Notes: generated by a model from the sequence alone, not told the origin. Numbered from the stretch's first letter, positions 17,292 to 27,222 are shown. The stretch is DNA of 64,000 nt from Yokenella regensburgei ATCC 49455 (GCF_000735455.1 NZ_JMPS01000076.1:42489-106488); one strand, 5' to 3'. Numbers and translations are program-made.

Positions 17292-18095
17292 TCAAGCCAG
17301 CGCCCGGCTTTTCAGCGCGTTCTGTAGCGGCTCGTCGTCACGCAGCGTCTGCCACGCCGCCTCGACTTCCGGTGGAACTTCAACGTGGGCAATGAAGTCT
17401 TTGCCGAGCGGTCCGTAGCCTTCTGCGTCGTCGCGCAGGCGCGGCACTTCACCCATCAGCAGCGACAGATAGCGTTCTACCGCCCACAGCCCCGCCTCTT
17501 CTCCGTCGAAACGAACGCCGCCTTCGTCGTGGCGTAATACGGGGATAAACCCGGGATAGCTCGTCCATACCGGCGCCTGTTCTGCCTCCTGCCACACGCG
17601 GGTAAAGGTGGCCATGGTGCGGCGCTGCATCGTCGGATCCTGCACCACAATGCCGTGGCGACACGCCAGACCGACGTCTTCCATCATCGCCCGGGTGAAC
17701 CAGGCGTTTTGCCCGCAGTTTGTCGATTTATCCTCAACGAGGATGCGATCCTGAGGAATATTCCAGAACTGATGCGCGATATCCGCGAGGATAGCGGCCT
17801 CCGGACGGCCGGTCGTCGCAATGGCGCTATAGCGCGGATGGTGGGCAATGGTGTCGTACAGAAAAGACGTGGAGTGGCCAATACCACCGCTGATGAGCAG
17901 AATTTGCTCACCGCCCGCCACCAGCTGGCAGGCAGCATCTATTGTTGGGATCACCGCGTTTCCCGCCAGCACCACCACGTCGCCCTCACCCGGCTGCGGG
18001 CGCGGTGCATAGTCGTTTTCGGCAAGCCAGCTACCAAGCACGTTGGCAGCATTGAGCGTGGCGTCGGATAATAGTGCAAAAGGCGTTGGCATCAT
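17292..18095 (-). CDS. ydcF: DUF218/YdcF family protein
   Basis: 267 residues, co-linear with E. coli YdcF: VVVLAGNAVIPTIDAACQL, LLISGGIGHSTSFLY, EAAILADIAHQFW, VEDKSTNCGQNAWF, VVQDPTMQRRTMATF and VERYLSLLMGE. The DUF218 fold is Rossmann-like; E. coli YdcF was reported to bind S-adenosylmethionine, but its reaction is unknown. No signal peptide or membrane anchor, unlike the SanA/ElyC branch of the family. Two adjacent ATGs at the start; either gives a plausible protein. Position near gapC/cybB agrees with E. coli. Confidence 0.92.
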   Translation of the reverse strand: MMPTPFALLSDATLNAANVLGSWLAENDYAPRPQPGEGDVVVLAGNAVIPTIDAACQLVAGGEQILLISGGIGHSTSFLYDTIAHHPRYSAIATTGRPEAAILADIAHQFWNIPQDRILVEDKSTNCGQNAWFTRAMMEDVGLACRHGIVVQDPTMQRRTMATFTRVWQEAEQAPVWTSYPGFIPVLRHDEGGVRFDGEEAGLWAVERYLSLLMGEVPRLRDDAEGYGPLGKDFIAHVEVPPEVEAAWQTLRDDEPLQNALKSRALA

Positions 18096-18164
18096 GTTCT
18101 CTTCTCAGTCGTCCCAGCCCACTATCATACCACTGCACCGCCGATTATTGCCCGCACGATGAAT

Positions 18165-18786
18165 TTAAACCTGCCATCGCCAGGCGGGCCACAGTTTGCG
18201 AATGCCAAAATGTTCAGGACCGTCGGTAATATCATCGCCACCGTCATTTTGTTGGGCTATCTCCTGCCACGGATAGCGTTCTGCGCGCAGGCGTTGCTGG
18301 CAGTCATTATTATTTAATAGTGTCGCGACGGCCTGCTGGCGGATATGAATATCGTATTCGGGATAATGGGTGTCGGTGAAGAAATTCCATGCCTCAAATA
18401 GCACATTTTCGTTCTGCAAATACATGATGAATCCGTATCCCTTTTCAATCAGACCGTTCTCGGTACGGTTAAATGACGGTATCTCGATCAAGGTTCCATA
18501 TTGCCGCTGCATGAGCAGCGTTTTTATTTTCTGGTCCTGTTCGCCAAACCCACCGTATAATATTGTTGATACCACGACGCTTTATATTCTGCAGTGCGGT
18601 GGTAAATTCGGCGATCAATGGGTCGTCGTTAATATGCAAATCGCTGATTAACGCAACCGCTTCGCCTTTTGCTGTGTCAATATTATTCGTCAAAGCCGAA
18701 CATACTTGTGGGGTATTAGAATATGCCGGCACCGCTGATGCTATCGATAACAGTGCAGCAGACTTTATAAAAGTTCTTCTTTTCAT
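18165..18786 (-). pseudogene. Decayed Tat-exported metallophosphoesterase
   Basis: The first frame (from 18786) encodes MKRRTFIKSAALLSIASAVPAYS, a twin-arginine signal, then VALISDLHIN, the first metal motif (DxH) of calcineurin-like phosphoesterases. It runs out of homology at RRGINNI near 18555. The neighbouring frame then continues (GGFGEQDQKIKTLL... GTLIEIPSFNRTENGLIEKGYGFIMY) to 18165, which resembles the C-terminal part of such enzymes. The central region with the remaining motifs (GDxx, GNHD, GHxH) is absent. The simplest reading is an internal deletion that fused the ends out of frame. Sequence is AT-richer than its neighbours. Confidence 0.65.
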
Positions 18787-19116
18787 AATCTGGCCCGTGG
18801 CTAATTGTTAGATGCAACTCAATCCAGACATCAGAATCATCTGAATTTTTTGATTGTAAAACCTTCGCTATCTTTCCACTTCGACGTAACCCCTGTAAAT
18901 AAAAACAAAACGAAAGAGTTTATTTTACTAACCAGCTCACAAAACAAGATAATGAAAATACTTACACTCTAACGCAGGTGTCCCGCTTCCTTAAAATCGT
19001 CTTAATAGGTATTCCCATAAGAAATTCGCACGGATACTCAAACCATTCACTTGATAAATATTTTCTATCAAAGGTAAACTCGCCCGAGCCAAATTCATTC
19101 ATAAAATCTATCATTC
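18787..19116. other. AT-rich gene-free region upstream of the efflux operon
   Basis: 330 bases, no plausible gene. It should carry the divergent promoters of the decayed phosphoesterase and the efflux operon. The only clear structure is an inverted repeat TTGATA-N9-TATCAA at 19051-19071, about 45 bases before the pump start. Confidence 0.55.
19051..19071 (+). promoter_or_regulatory. Inverted repeat, possible operator of the efflux operon
   Basis: TTGATA and TATCAA separated by nine bases (21-base dyad), 45 bases upstream of the MFS start codon. The size fits a TetR- or MarR-type dimer; no such regulator is adjacent. Confidence 0.35.
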
Positions 19117-20769
19117 ATGCACCTGCCGAAACGTGATCCCTACGCCCCGCACGACTGGGCCCCACACGAAAAACCGGTGCTTTTGGGTTCGCCCTCGACT
19201 CCGGAACATACGACACCGAAGCGTATTGCCTACGGCATTGTTGGCCTCCTGGTCTGCCTGACCGGCGCGCTCGGTAACGCGGTAGTAGCCGCTAACCTGC
19301 AAAATTTGCAGGGTACGTTTGCCGCCTGGTCGACGGAAATCGCCTGGCTACCGGCGGTTTACGTGATGACCAACATCTCCATCAACCTGCTGCTGGTGAA
19401 GTTTCGCCAACAGTACGGGCTGCGCGCCTTCACCGAAGGCTTTCTGGTGCTGTACGTACTGGTGACGTTTTTCCACCTGTTCGTTAACGATCTCAGCAGC
19501 GCCATGATGGTGCGTGCCGCGCACGGCATGGTGGCTGCAGCGCTCAGCTCGCTCGGTATTTACTATCAAATTCAGGCCTGGCCCGCGAAGCACCGCTTAA
19601 AAGGGCTGACCATCGGAATAACCGGCTCGTCGCTGGCGATCCCCATTGCCCGTCTGTTTTCCACGGAGCTTTTACAACTCGACAATTGGCGCGGGCTCTA
19701 CTTCTTTGAGCTGGGCCTGGCGCTGGTTTCCCTGGCCTGCGTTATCGCCCTGAAACTGCCGCCAAGCGACCGTAAAAAAGTTTTTGAAAAGAAAGATTTC
19801 ATCACCTTCTTTCTGCTCGCCCCCGGGATGGCGCTGCTCTGCGCCGTGCTGTCCCTTGGCAAACTCGTCTGGTGGTTTGAAGCGCCGTGGATTGGCTGGT
19901 CGCTGGCGGCGGCAACGGTACTGATTATCGCAGCCCTGGTATTTGAACATAATCGCAGCAACCCGCTGCTCAACACCCGCTGGTTGTCGAGCGGCAGTAT
20001 TGTCCGCCTTGGCCTCATCATGCTGCTTATTCGCATCGCGCTGGCAGAGCAAAACACCGGAATCATCGGCTGGCTGCAGTACGTGGGGCTACAGAATGAG
20101 CAGATGACGCGCCTCGCCTGGTCAATCTTTGCCGGTATTGTCTGCGGCATCGTTGCCAGTTGCCTGACGCTGAAGCCGCAAAAACTGGTCCTGCCGATTA
20201 TTATTTCGCTCACGGCGATGATGGTTGCCTCCCTGCTGGATAGCCAGTCGAGCAGCCTGACACGGCCTGATCAGCTGATGCTAAGCCAGTTTTTAATCGG
20301 CTTTGGCAGCACCTACTTCCTTGCGCCAGCCATGATTGTCGGCATCGGCGGCGTGGTTGCCGACCCGCGCAATCTGGTCAGTTTCTCGGTGCTTTTCGGC
20401 ATGAGCCAGAACATCGGCGGGCTTCTTGGATCGGCCATTCTTGGCACCTTCCAGACCTGGCGGGAGAAGTTTCACTCAAGCGTTATCGCCGACCAGCTCA
20501 CGACCCTTAATCCACTGGTAAATGAGCGACTCCAGCTCTACAGCCAGATGTACCAGAATCTGATTGGTGACAGCGCGCTGCTCGGCACCCAGGCCGTTAC
20601 CCAGCTGCAGGCCGCCAGCGCGCTGGAGGCCAATATTCTGGCCTGGAACGATACTTACTTACTGACCGCCGCGGTTTCCGGGGTCGCGCTGCTGTGGCTT
20701 CTCTGGCGTTTGTTACGCCTGAAGATCACCGCCTATTTAGCGCTCAAACGCGCAACAGGAAGCAAATAA
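19117..20769 (+). CDS. MFS multidrug efflux pump, DHA2 (EmrB-like) family
   Basis: 550-residue inner-membrane proton antiporter of the 14-helix DHA2 type. After a ~35-residue charged N-terminus, hydrophobic helices begin with IAYGIVGLLVCLTGALGNAVVAANL; the helix 2-3 region (STEIAWLPAVYVMTNISINLLLVKFRQQYGLR) and the mid-protein GMSQNIGGLLGSAILG fit the family. A long loop near residues 440-500 matches the C-terminal periplasmic loop of EmrB-type pumps. There is no clear ribosome site at the ATG. First gene of an operon with an adaptor and an outer-membrane channel, so it forms a complete tripartite exporter. Substrates unknown. Confidence 0.88.
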   Translation: MHLPKRDPYAPHDWAPHEKPVLLGSPSTPEHTTPKRIAYGIVGLLVCLTGALGNAVVAANLQNLQGTFAAWSTEIAWLPAVYVMTNISINLLLVKFRQQYGLRAFTEGFLVLYVLVTFFHLFVNDLSSAMMVRAAHGMVAAALSSLGIYYQIQAWPAKHRLKGLTIGITGSSLAIPIARLFSTELLQLDNWRGLYFFELGLALVSLACVIALKLPPSDRKKVFEKKDFITFFLLAPGMALLCAVLSLGKLVWWFEAPWIGWSLAAATVLIIAALVFEHNRSNPLLNTRWLSSGSIVRLGLIMLLIRIALAEQNTGIIGWLQYVGLQNEQMTRLAWSIFAGIVCGIVASCLTLKPQKLVLPIIISLTAMMVASLLDSQSSSLTRPDQLMLSQFLIGFGSTYFLAPAMIVGIGGVVADPRNLVSFSVLFGMSQNIGGLLGSAILGTFQTWREKFHSSVIADQLTTLNPLVNERLQLYSQMYQNLIGDSALLGTQAVTQLQAASALEANILAWNDTYLLTAAVSGVALLWLLWRLLRLKITAYLALKRATGSK

Positions 20770-20800
20770 TGATGTTTGACGTTTTATTCATGGAGTGGTT

Positions 20801-21883
20801 ATGAGTCAGCAGGATGCTGCCAAAGCGCAGGCCAACACCCGCAATAATCTGAAGGTCGTGTCGATATTTACCGCCGCGGCTATCGGCCTCGTGGGGGTGC
20901 TGGTTATTCTCTACGCGTGGCAACTGCCGCCGTTCACCCGCCACAGCCAGTTTACCGATAACGCCTATGTCCGCGGGCTTACCACCTTCATCAGCCCCCA
21001 GGTCAACGGCTATATTACGGCGGTCAACGTCCGTGATTTTGACAACGTCAAACAGGGTGATGTGCTGATTCAGATTGATGATCGTATCTATAAACAGCGT
21101 GTTCATCAGGCGCAAGCCCAGCTCGCCATGAAAGTAGCGGCGCTCAATAACAACCAGCAGCAGCGAAAAAGTGCCGAAGCGGTGATTGCCCGCAACGAAG
21201 CCGCGCTGCAGAACGCCCGGGCGCAGAGCCAGAAATCACAGGCCGATTTACGCAGGGTGAAAGATCTGACTGCCGATGGTTCGTTGTCGATTCGTGAACG
21301 CGACGCGGCGCTCGCCGGGGCCGCACAAAGCAGTGCCGATATCGAGCAGGCCAAAGCGACGCTTGAGGTCTCGCGCCAGGATCTACAGTCAACCATCGTT
21401 AACCACGCCGCGCTGCAAGCCGACGTAGAAAACGCCAAAGCAAGCCTGGAGCTGGCGCAGATTGACCTGCAGAACAGTAAAATTATTGCCCCGCGCGACG
21501 GCCAGTTGGGGCAGATTGCCGTGCGTCTGGGCGCGTATGTCAGCGCCGGAACGCATCTCACCTCGCTGGTCCCACCGCCGCGCTGGGTGATAGCCAACGT
21601 CAAAGAGACGCAGTTGGCGCATATTCGCGTGGGTCAGCCGGTGGTCTTTACCGTCGATGCGCTGAACGATAAAGAATTCCGCGGCGTGGTGGAGCGCATT
21701 TCGCCCGCCACCGGCGTCGAATTCAGCGCCATTTCCCCGGATAACGCCACCGGGAACTTTGTGAAGATAGCCCAGCGCATTCCAGTGCGGATAACCATTA
21801 ACGAAGACGAAAAGCTGGTGAGCCAGCTGCGCCCGGGGATGTCGGTACAGGTGGATATCGACACGCATAAGGAGAAGCCATGA
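20801..21883 (+). CDS. HlyD/EmrA-family membrane fusion protein
   Basis: 360 residues. One N-terminal membrane anchor (VVSIFTAAAIGLVGVLVILYAW), then the lipoyl-like half FTDNAYVRGLTTFISPQVNGYITAVNV and DVLIQIDDRIYKQRV, a long coiled-coil hairpin (~95-215, rich in Ala, Gln, Arg), the second lipoyl half SKIIAPRDGQLGQIAVRLGAYV and a beta-barrel domain. It bridges the MFS pump and the outer-membrane channel in the periplasm. Start at 20801 has GGAG five bases upstream; an in-frame GTG at 20795 is less likely. Its stop overlaps the start of the channel gene (ATGA), showing translational coupling. Confidence 0.92.
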   Translation: MSQQDAAKAQANTRNNLKVVSIFTAAAIGLVGVLVILYAWQLPPFTRHSQFTDNAYVRGLTTFISPQVNGYITAVNVRDFDNVKQGDVLIQIDDRIYKQRVHQAQAQLAMKVAALNNNQQQRKSAEAVIARNEAALQNARAQSQKSQADLRRVKDLTADGSLSIRERDAALAGAAQSSADIEQAKATLEVSRQDLQSTIVNHAALQADVENAKASLELAQIDLQNSKIIAPRDGQLGQIAVRLGAYVSAGTHLTSLVPPPRWVIANVKETQLAHIRVGQPVVFTVDALNDKEFRGVVERISPATGVEFSAISPDNATGNFVKIAQRIPVRITINEDEKLVSQLRPGMSVQVDIDTHKEKP

Positions 21884-23250
21884 GGCGCCTTACGCTGATT
21901 GCGGCGGCTCTGCTGCTTGCAGGATGTCAGTCTGCCGATGTTAAACAGGCGGCACCCACGCTGACCATCCCGGCCCAGTGGCGGGCGGCGGTTGGCCCGT
22001 CGAGCGCGGCCGAAGGGTTCTGGTGGCGCAATTTTCACGATAGCCAGTTGAACGGTTATGTTGACCAGGCGTTGCGCTACAACAGCGATGTGCTCATCGC
22101 CCGCGAACGGGTAAACGAGTATCAGGCCCGGGTTTACGCCAGCGAAGGCAGCCTGTTCCCTGAAGTGGACGTCGCTCTCAACGCCACCCGCGCCCGGGCG
22201 CAGTCGGCCGCCACCGGGCTACCGCTGCACAGTACGCTGTATCGCGGCAATCTGACGGCCAGCTACGACGTTGACCTGTGGGGAGCCAACCGCAGCACCG
22301 CGCGCGCCGCCGGAGCCTCGCTGGATGCACAAAAAGCAGCGGCAGCAGCCGCCGACCTCACCGTTGCCACCGCCGTCTCTGCGGGATATGTCACCCTGCT
22401 TTCACTCGACGAGCAGCTGCAGGTAACGCGAGATACGCTGAAATCCCGCGAAGAGGCCTACCAGCTTGCTAAACGTCAGTATGAGACCGGCTATACCTCA
22501 CGCCTGGAGCTAATGCAGGCCGATTCTGAACTGCGCGCCACCCGGGCGCAGGTGCCGCAGATACAGCACCAGATAACCCTGCAGGAGAATGCCCTGAGTA
22601 TTCTTCTCGGTGAAAATCCGACGACGCTGCGTCGCGGGGAGTTTGCCAGCCTCACGCCGCTGATGCTGCCGTCACAGCTGCCGTCTACCCTGCTTAACCG
22701 CCGCCCGGATATTGTGCAGGCCCAGCGCCAGCTGTTGGCCGCTGATAACACCCTCGCCGCCTCGCGGGCACAGCTGCTGCCGTCAATCAATCTCACCGCC
22801 ACCGGCAGCCTGCAGAAAGACACGCTGTCGGGGCTTATTGATAATCCGCTCAGCCTGTGGAGCGTCGGCGGCAGTATTCTGGCGCCGTTGCTCAACCGCC
22901 AGGCGCTGAATGCCCAGGTCGACGTGTCGATGTCGCAGCGTAATCAGGCGCTGTACGGCTATGAGAAAACCGTGCGTAACGCATTCAGAGAGGTTAACGA
23001 CAGCATCGACGCTATCGCTCGTCTTGGGGAACAGCTGGAGGAACTGCGCGGCCAGGAAGCGGTCGCCCAGGAGACGCTGCGCATTGCCAGCAACCGTTAT
23101 CGCAACGGTTACTCTTCATATCTTGACGTGCTGGACGCGCAGCGCACGCTGTTTAGCACCCAGCTCAGTGAAGTTCAGGTGAAAAACAGCCTGCTGCTGG
23201 CGCAAATCGATCTTTACCGTGCGCTGGGCGGCGGCTGGAGCGCTGTGTAG
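21880..23250 (+). CDS. Outer-membrane efflux lipoprotein, NodT/OprM family
   Basis: 456 residues. Lipoprotein signal with lipobox LLLAGC (Cys about residue 16), then the two-repeat TolC-like layout: WWRNFHDSQLNGYVDQALRYNSDVLIA, later NRRPDIVQAQRQLLAADNTLAASRAQLLPSINL and GYSSYLDVLDAQRTLFSTQLSEVQ. It forms the outer-membrane channel of the tripartite exporter with the two upstream genes; the operon therefore need not use TolC. The four-base overlap with the adaptor gene indicates coupled translation. Followed by REP elements before convergent hrpA. Confidence 0.92.
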   Translation: MRRLTLIAAALLLAGCQSADVKQAAPTLTIPAQWRAAVGPSSAAEGFWWRNFHDSQLNGYVDQALRYNSDVLIARERVNEYQARVYASEGSLFPEVDVALNATRARAQSAATGLPLHSTLYRGNLTASYDVDLWGANRSTARAAGASLDAQKAAAAAADLTVATAVSAGYVTLLSLDEQLQVTRDTLKSREEAYQLAKRQYETGYTSRLELMQADSELRATRAQVPQIQHQITLQENALSILLGENPTTLRRGEFASLTPLMLPSQLPSTLLNRRPDIVQAQRQLLAADNTLAASRAQLLPSINLTATGSLQKDTLSGLIDNPLSLWSVGGSILAPLLNRQALNAQVDVSMSQRNQALYGYEKTVRNAFREVNDSIDAIARLGEQLEELRGQEAVAQETLRIASNRYRNGYSSYLDVLDAQRTLFSTQLSEVQVKNSLLLAQIDLYRALGGGWSAV

Positions 23251-23253
23251 ACC

Positions 23254-23320
23254 TGCCGGATGCGGCGAGTGCTTTATCCGGCCTACTCTCGCCAGCAGGC
23301 CGGATAAGCGCAGCGCATCC
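23254..23320. repeat. REP pair between the efflux operon and hrpA
   Basis: Two inverted REP-type units: 23254-23287 (TGCCGGATGCGGCG ... TTATCCGGCCTAC) and 23295-23320 (CAGGCCGGATAAGCG CAGCGCATCC), separated by seven bases, in the gap between two convergent genes. Confidence 0.85.
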
Positions 23321-23322
23321 AA

Positions 23323-26300
23323 CTACGCCAGCTGTTCCATCGCCTGCAAAATACGCTTATCCGAAATCGGATACGGCGTTCCCAGCTGCTGCGCAAAGTA
23401 GCTGACGCGCAGCTCTTCAAGCATCCAGCGGATCTCTTTGACGTCGTCATCGTCACGACGGGCAGGCGGTAGTTTGTTGAACCACTGCTGCCACGCCTGC
23501 TGAACGCTGTCGACTTTCAGCATCTGCGCCCGATCGCGGTGCGGATCGATTGCCATTTTCTCCAGCCGACGCTCAATCGCCTGCAGATAACGCAGCGTAT
23601 CGCCAAGTTTGCGGAATCCGTTGCCGGTGACGAACCCACGGTACACCAGACCGGTCATCTGCGATTTTACGTCAGACAGCCCCAGCGCCATGGTCATATC
23701 CACACGCCCTTTCAGGCGTTTGTTGATATTGAACACCGTGGTCAATATCTGCTCGACCTGTTTGGCTATCTCCACCACCGTCTCGTTGAGCCCGGCGCGA
23801 ACCTTATCGTGCAGCGCGGTAAAACCGCTCTCGCTCCACACCGGGCCACCCGCCTCGTGGATCAGCTTATCCACGCCGCAGGAGATGCAGTCGTCGATGA
23901 GATCCAGCACTTTGCCGTACGGGTTGAAGTAAAGTCCAAGCTTAGCTTTGTTCGGCAGTTTTTCGTGCAGATATTTAATCGGCGACGGAATATTGAGCAG
24001 CAGCAAACGACGCAGCCCGCGCCACATCGCCTGCTGTTGTTCCTGCGGGTTATCGAAAAGTTTGATAGCCACGCTGTCACGCTCGTCCACCAGCGCGGGC
24101 CAGGCCTTCACCTTGTAGTTGCCGCGCTTCTGTTCGTAGCTTTCCGGCAGTTCGCCGAAGCTCCAGATGTGCAGGCCGCTCTGCTCAATACCGTCATCGG
24201 CTACCGCCGACAGCGTTTCCTGCACCTTGCCTTTCAGCGCCGCCTTCAGCGCGGCAAGGTCACGCCCTTCCTGCAGTTTTTTGTTTTTGTCGTCGAGTAC
24301 CCGGAACGTCACTTTCAGGTGATCGGGCACCTGATCCCAGTGCCAGTCTTCACGGTCAACGGTCACGCCGGTCATTCGCCGTAGTTCACGCTCAAGCGAT
24401 TCCAGCAGCGGTAGCTCCAGTGGCGTAACGCGGCCCAGGAACGCTTCGGCATAGTTCGGTGCCGGAACAAAATTACGTCGCACGGGTTTTGGCAGGGATT
24501 TAATCAGTGCAATCACCAGCTCGCGACGCAGCCCCGGGATTTGCCACTCGAAGCCGCCTTCATCAACCTGGTTCAGCAGCGGCAGCGGAATATGCACCGT
24601 CACGCCGTCGGCATCGGCACCGGGTTCAAACTGGTAGCTCAGGCGCAGCTTCAGGTTGCCCTGATGCCAGAAGTTCGGGTAATCGAGTTTGCTAACCGAC
24701 TCCGCCCCTTCTTTGATAAGCATGCTCTTCTCAAAGTTGAGCAGGTCCGGCGTTTCACGGCTGGCCTTTTTCCACCAGTTGTCGAAGTGGCGGGCAGAAA
24801 TCACATCATGGCTGATGCGCTGGTCGTAGAACTCAAACAGCGATTCATCATCCACCAGAATATCGCGGCGACGGGTTTTATGTTCCAGCTCTTCCACTTC
24901 CGCCCGCAGCTTCAGGTTCTCGCGGAAGAAAGCGTGACGCGTCTGCCAGTCGCCCTCTACCAGCGCGTGGCGAATAAACAGCTCGCGGCAGAGCATCGGG
25001 TCAATCTGGCTGTAGTTAACCTTACGGGCAGCAACCACCGGCAGGCCGTACACCGTCACCTTCTCGGTCGCCATCACCGCGCCCTGCGCGCGCTCCCAGT
25101 GCGGCTCGCTGTACGAGCGTTTCAGCAGGTGCTGAGCCACCGGCTCGACCCATTCCGGATCGATACGGGCCGCGATGCGCCCCCACAGGCGGCTGGTTTC
25201 AACAAGTTCTGCCACCATCGTCCACTTCGGCGGTTTTTTGAATAAACCAGAACCCGGGAAGATCGAGAAGCGGGCGTTGCGCGCGCCGGTAAATTCCTGC
25301 TTATCGGCATCTTTCATCCCGATGTGCGATAGCAGACCGGTCAGCAACGAAATGTGGATCTCACGATACTCCGCCGGTGTGCTGTTCACCGGAATCCCCA
25401 GCTCCTTCACCACCTGGCGCAGCTGGGTGTAGATATCCTGCCACTCGCGCACGCGCAGATAGTTGAGATATTCGGTACGGCATAAGCGGCGGAACTGGTT
25501 CGACGACAGCGCTTTCTGCTGCTCGCCGAGGTAGTTCCACAGATTAACGAAAGCGAGGAAATCGGACTCTTTGTCGTGGAAACGACGATGTTTTTCGTCC
25601 GAGGCCTGCTGTTTGTCCATCGGACGCTCGCGCGGGTCCTGAATCGACAGCGCCGAGGTAATGATCATCGCCTCACGCACGCAGCCGTGTTTTTGCGCCT
25701 CCAGCACCATTCGCGCCAGGCGCGGATCCACCGGCAGTTGCGAAAGCTGACGACCCTGTGCGGTGAGCTTATAGGCCGTTTGCTGCTCGTCGGTGGTAAT
25801 GGCTCCCAGCTCTTCGAGCAGGCGTACGCCATCCTGGATGTTACGCTTATCCGGCGCCTCCACAAACGGGAAGGCCGCAATATCGCCCAGCCCCAGCGCC
25901 GTCATCTGCAGGATGACCGAGGCCAGGTTGGTGCGCAGAATTTCCGGGTCGGTAAACTCCGGGCGCGAGAGGAAATCATCCTCAGAGTAGAGTCGAATAC
26001 AGATACCTTCCGACACACGTCCGCAGCGGCCTTTACGCTGGTTAGCCGACGCCTGAGATACCGGTTCAATGGGCAGGCGCTGGACTTTAGTGCGGTAGCT
26101 GTAGCGGCTGATCCGCGCGGTACCCGGATCGATAACGTACTTGATACCCGGCACGGTCAGCGAGGTTTCAGCCACGTTGGTCGCCAGCACGATACGCCGC
26201 CCGCTGTGCGACTGGAACACGCGGTTTTGCTCGCTGTTCGACAGACGCGCGTACAGCGGCAGGATCTCGGTATGGCGCAGGTCACGCTTGCTGAGCGCAT

Positions 26301-27222
26301 CGGCGGTGTCGCGGATTTCACGTTCACCGCTCATGAAGATCAGAATATCACCCGCACTCTCACGACCCAGCTCATCCACGGCATCAAAAATCGCCTGCAG
26401 CTGATCGCGCTCGGTATCATCGGCTTCTTCGACAATCGGGCGATAGCGCACTTCAACCGGGAATGTCCGCCCCGAGACCTCGATAATTGGCGCATTATTG
26501 AAGTGACGCGAGAAGCGCTCAGGATCGATGGTCGCGGAGGTGATGATGATTTTCAGATCCGGACGCCGTGGCAGCAGCTCACGCAGGTATCCGAGCAGGA
26601 AGTCGATGTTGAGACTACGCTCGTGCGCTTCATCAATAATGATGGTGTCGTACTGCATCAGCAGACGGTCCTGCTGGATTTCCGCCAGCAGGATCCCGTC
26701 GGTCATCAGCTTGACCATGGTGTTGTCGCTAACGTGGTCGCTAAAGCGAACTTTATACCCCACGCAGCCGCCCGGCTCGGTTTGCAGCTCTTCGGCAATA
26801 CGGTTGGCAACGGTACGCGCCGCCAGACGACGCGGCTGGGTGTGGCCAATCAGCCCTTTCACCCCGCGTCCCAGCTCCATACAAATCTTCGGCAGCTGGG
26901 TAGTTTTCCCGGAGCCGGTTTCCCCGGCCACAATCACCACCTGGTGGTCGCGAATGGCGTTGAGGATGTCCTGTTTCTTCTGGCTGACCGGCAGGTTTTC
27001 CGGGTAGGTAATCGCCGGACGCGCGGATTCACGGCGTGCAACCGACGCTGCAGCCTGACTGATTTCATTCGCCATTTCCTGAAGAATGGCCTGCTGAGAC
27101 TCAGGATTTTTAACTTTCTTCACCCCCTGCAGACGACGCGAGAAGCGCTGTTTGTCGCGCAACATCAGGTTATCAAGCTGCGGGTAGAGTGATGAGAAGG
27201 TGATTTTTTGTTGTTCTGTCAT
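23323..27222 (-). CDS. hrpA: ATP-dependent RNA helicase HrpA (DEAH box)
   Basis: 1299 residues, like E. coli HrpA (~1300). Helicase motifs in order: I GETGSGKTTQLPK, Ia TQPRRLAA, II DEAH (IIIDEAHERSLNIDF), III SATID, IV (DILIFMSGEREI), V (ATNVAETSLT) and VI QRKGRCGR, then the HA2 winged-helix/ratchet region and a long DUF3418 C-terminal part. HrpA is a 3'-5' RNA helicase that rescues stalled or collided ribosomes. Start at 27222 (MTEQQKITFSSL) matches E. coli; an in-frame ATG at 27324 would add 34 residues and is not favoured. Divergent from azoR, as in E. coli. Confidence 0.97.
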   Translation of the reverse strand: MTEQQKITFSSLYPQLDNLMLRDKQRFSRRLQGVKKVKNPESQQAILQEMANEISQAAASVARRESARPAITYPENLPVSQKKQDILNAIRDHQVVIVAGETGSGKTTQLPKICMELGRGVKGLIGHTQPRRLAARTVANRIAEELQTEPGGCVGYKVRFSDHVSDNTMVKLMTDGILLAEIQQDRLLMQYDTIIIDEAHERSLNIDFLLGYLRELLPRRPDLKIIITSATIDPERFSRHFNNAPIIEVSGRTFPVEVRYRPIVEEADDTERDQLQAIFDAVDELGRESAGDILIFMSGEREIRDTADALSKRDLRHTEILPLYARLSNSEQNRVFQSHSGRRIVLATNVAETSLTVPGIKYVIDPGTARISRYSYRTKVQRLPIEPVSQASANQRKGRCGRVSEGICIRLYSEDDFLSRPEFTDPEILRTNLASVILQMTALGLGDIAAFPFVEAPDKRNIQDGVRLLEELGAITTDEQQTAYKLTAQGRQLSQLPVDPRLARMVLEAQKHGCVREAMIITSALSIQDPRERPMDKQQASDEKHRRFHDKESDFLAFVNLWNYLGEQQKALSSNQFRRLCRTEYLNYLRVREWQDIYTQLRQVVKELGIPVNSTPAEYREIHISLLTGLLSHIGMKDADKQEFTGARNARFSIFPGSGLFKKPPKWTMVAELVETSRLWGRIAARIDPEWVEPVAQHLLKRSYSEPHWERAQGAVMATEKVTVYGLPVVAARKVNYSQIDPMLCRELFIRHALVEGDWQTRHAFFRENLKLRAEVEELEHKTRRRDILVDDESLFEFYDQRISHDVISARHFDNWWKKASRETPDLLNFEKSMLIKEGAESVSKLDYPNFWHQGNLKLRLSYQFEPGADADGVTVHIPLPLLNQVDEGGFEWQIPGLRRELVIALIKSLPKPVRRNFVPAPNYAEAFLGRVTPLELPLLESLERELRRMTGVTVDREDWHWDQVPDHLKVTFRVLDDKNKKLQEGRDLAALKAALKGKVQETLSAVADDGIEQSGLHIWSFGELPESYEQKRGNYKVKAWPALVDERDSVAIKLFDNPQEQQQAMWRGLRRLLLLNIPSPIKYLHEKLPNKAKLGLYFNPYGKVLDLIDDCISCGVDKLIHEAGGPVWSESGFTALHDKVRAGLNETVVEIAKQVEQILTTVFNINKRLKGRVDMTMALGLSDVKSQMTGLVYRGFVTGNGFRKLGDTLRYLQAIERRLEKMAIDPHRDRAQMLKVDSVQQAWQQWFNKLPPARRDDDDVKEIRWMLEELRVSYFAQQLGTPYPISDKRILQAMEQLA

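Noticed and set aside
25576..27192. 538-codon plus-strand frame
   Set aside because: It lies wholly antisense to hrpA, has a His/Arg/Gln-rich composition typical of reverse-strand shadows, and no ribosome site.
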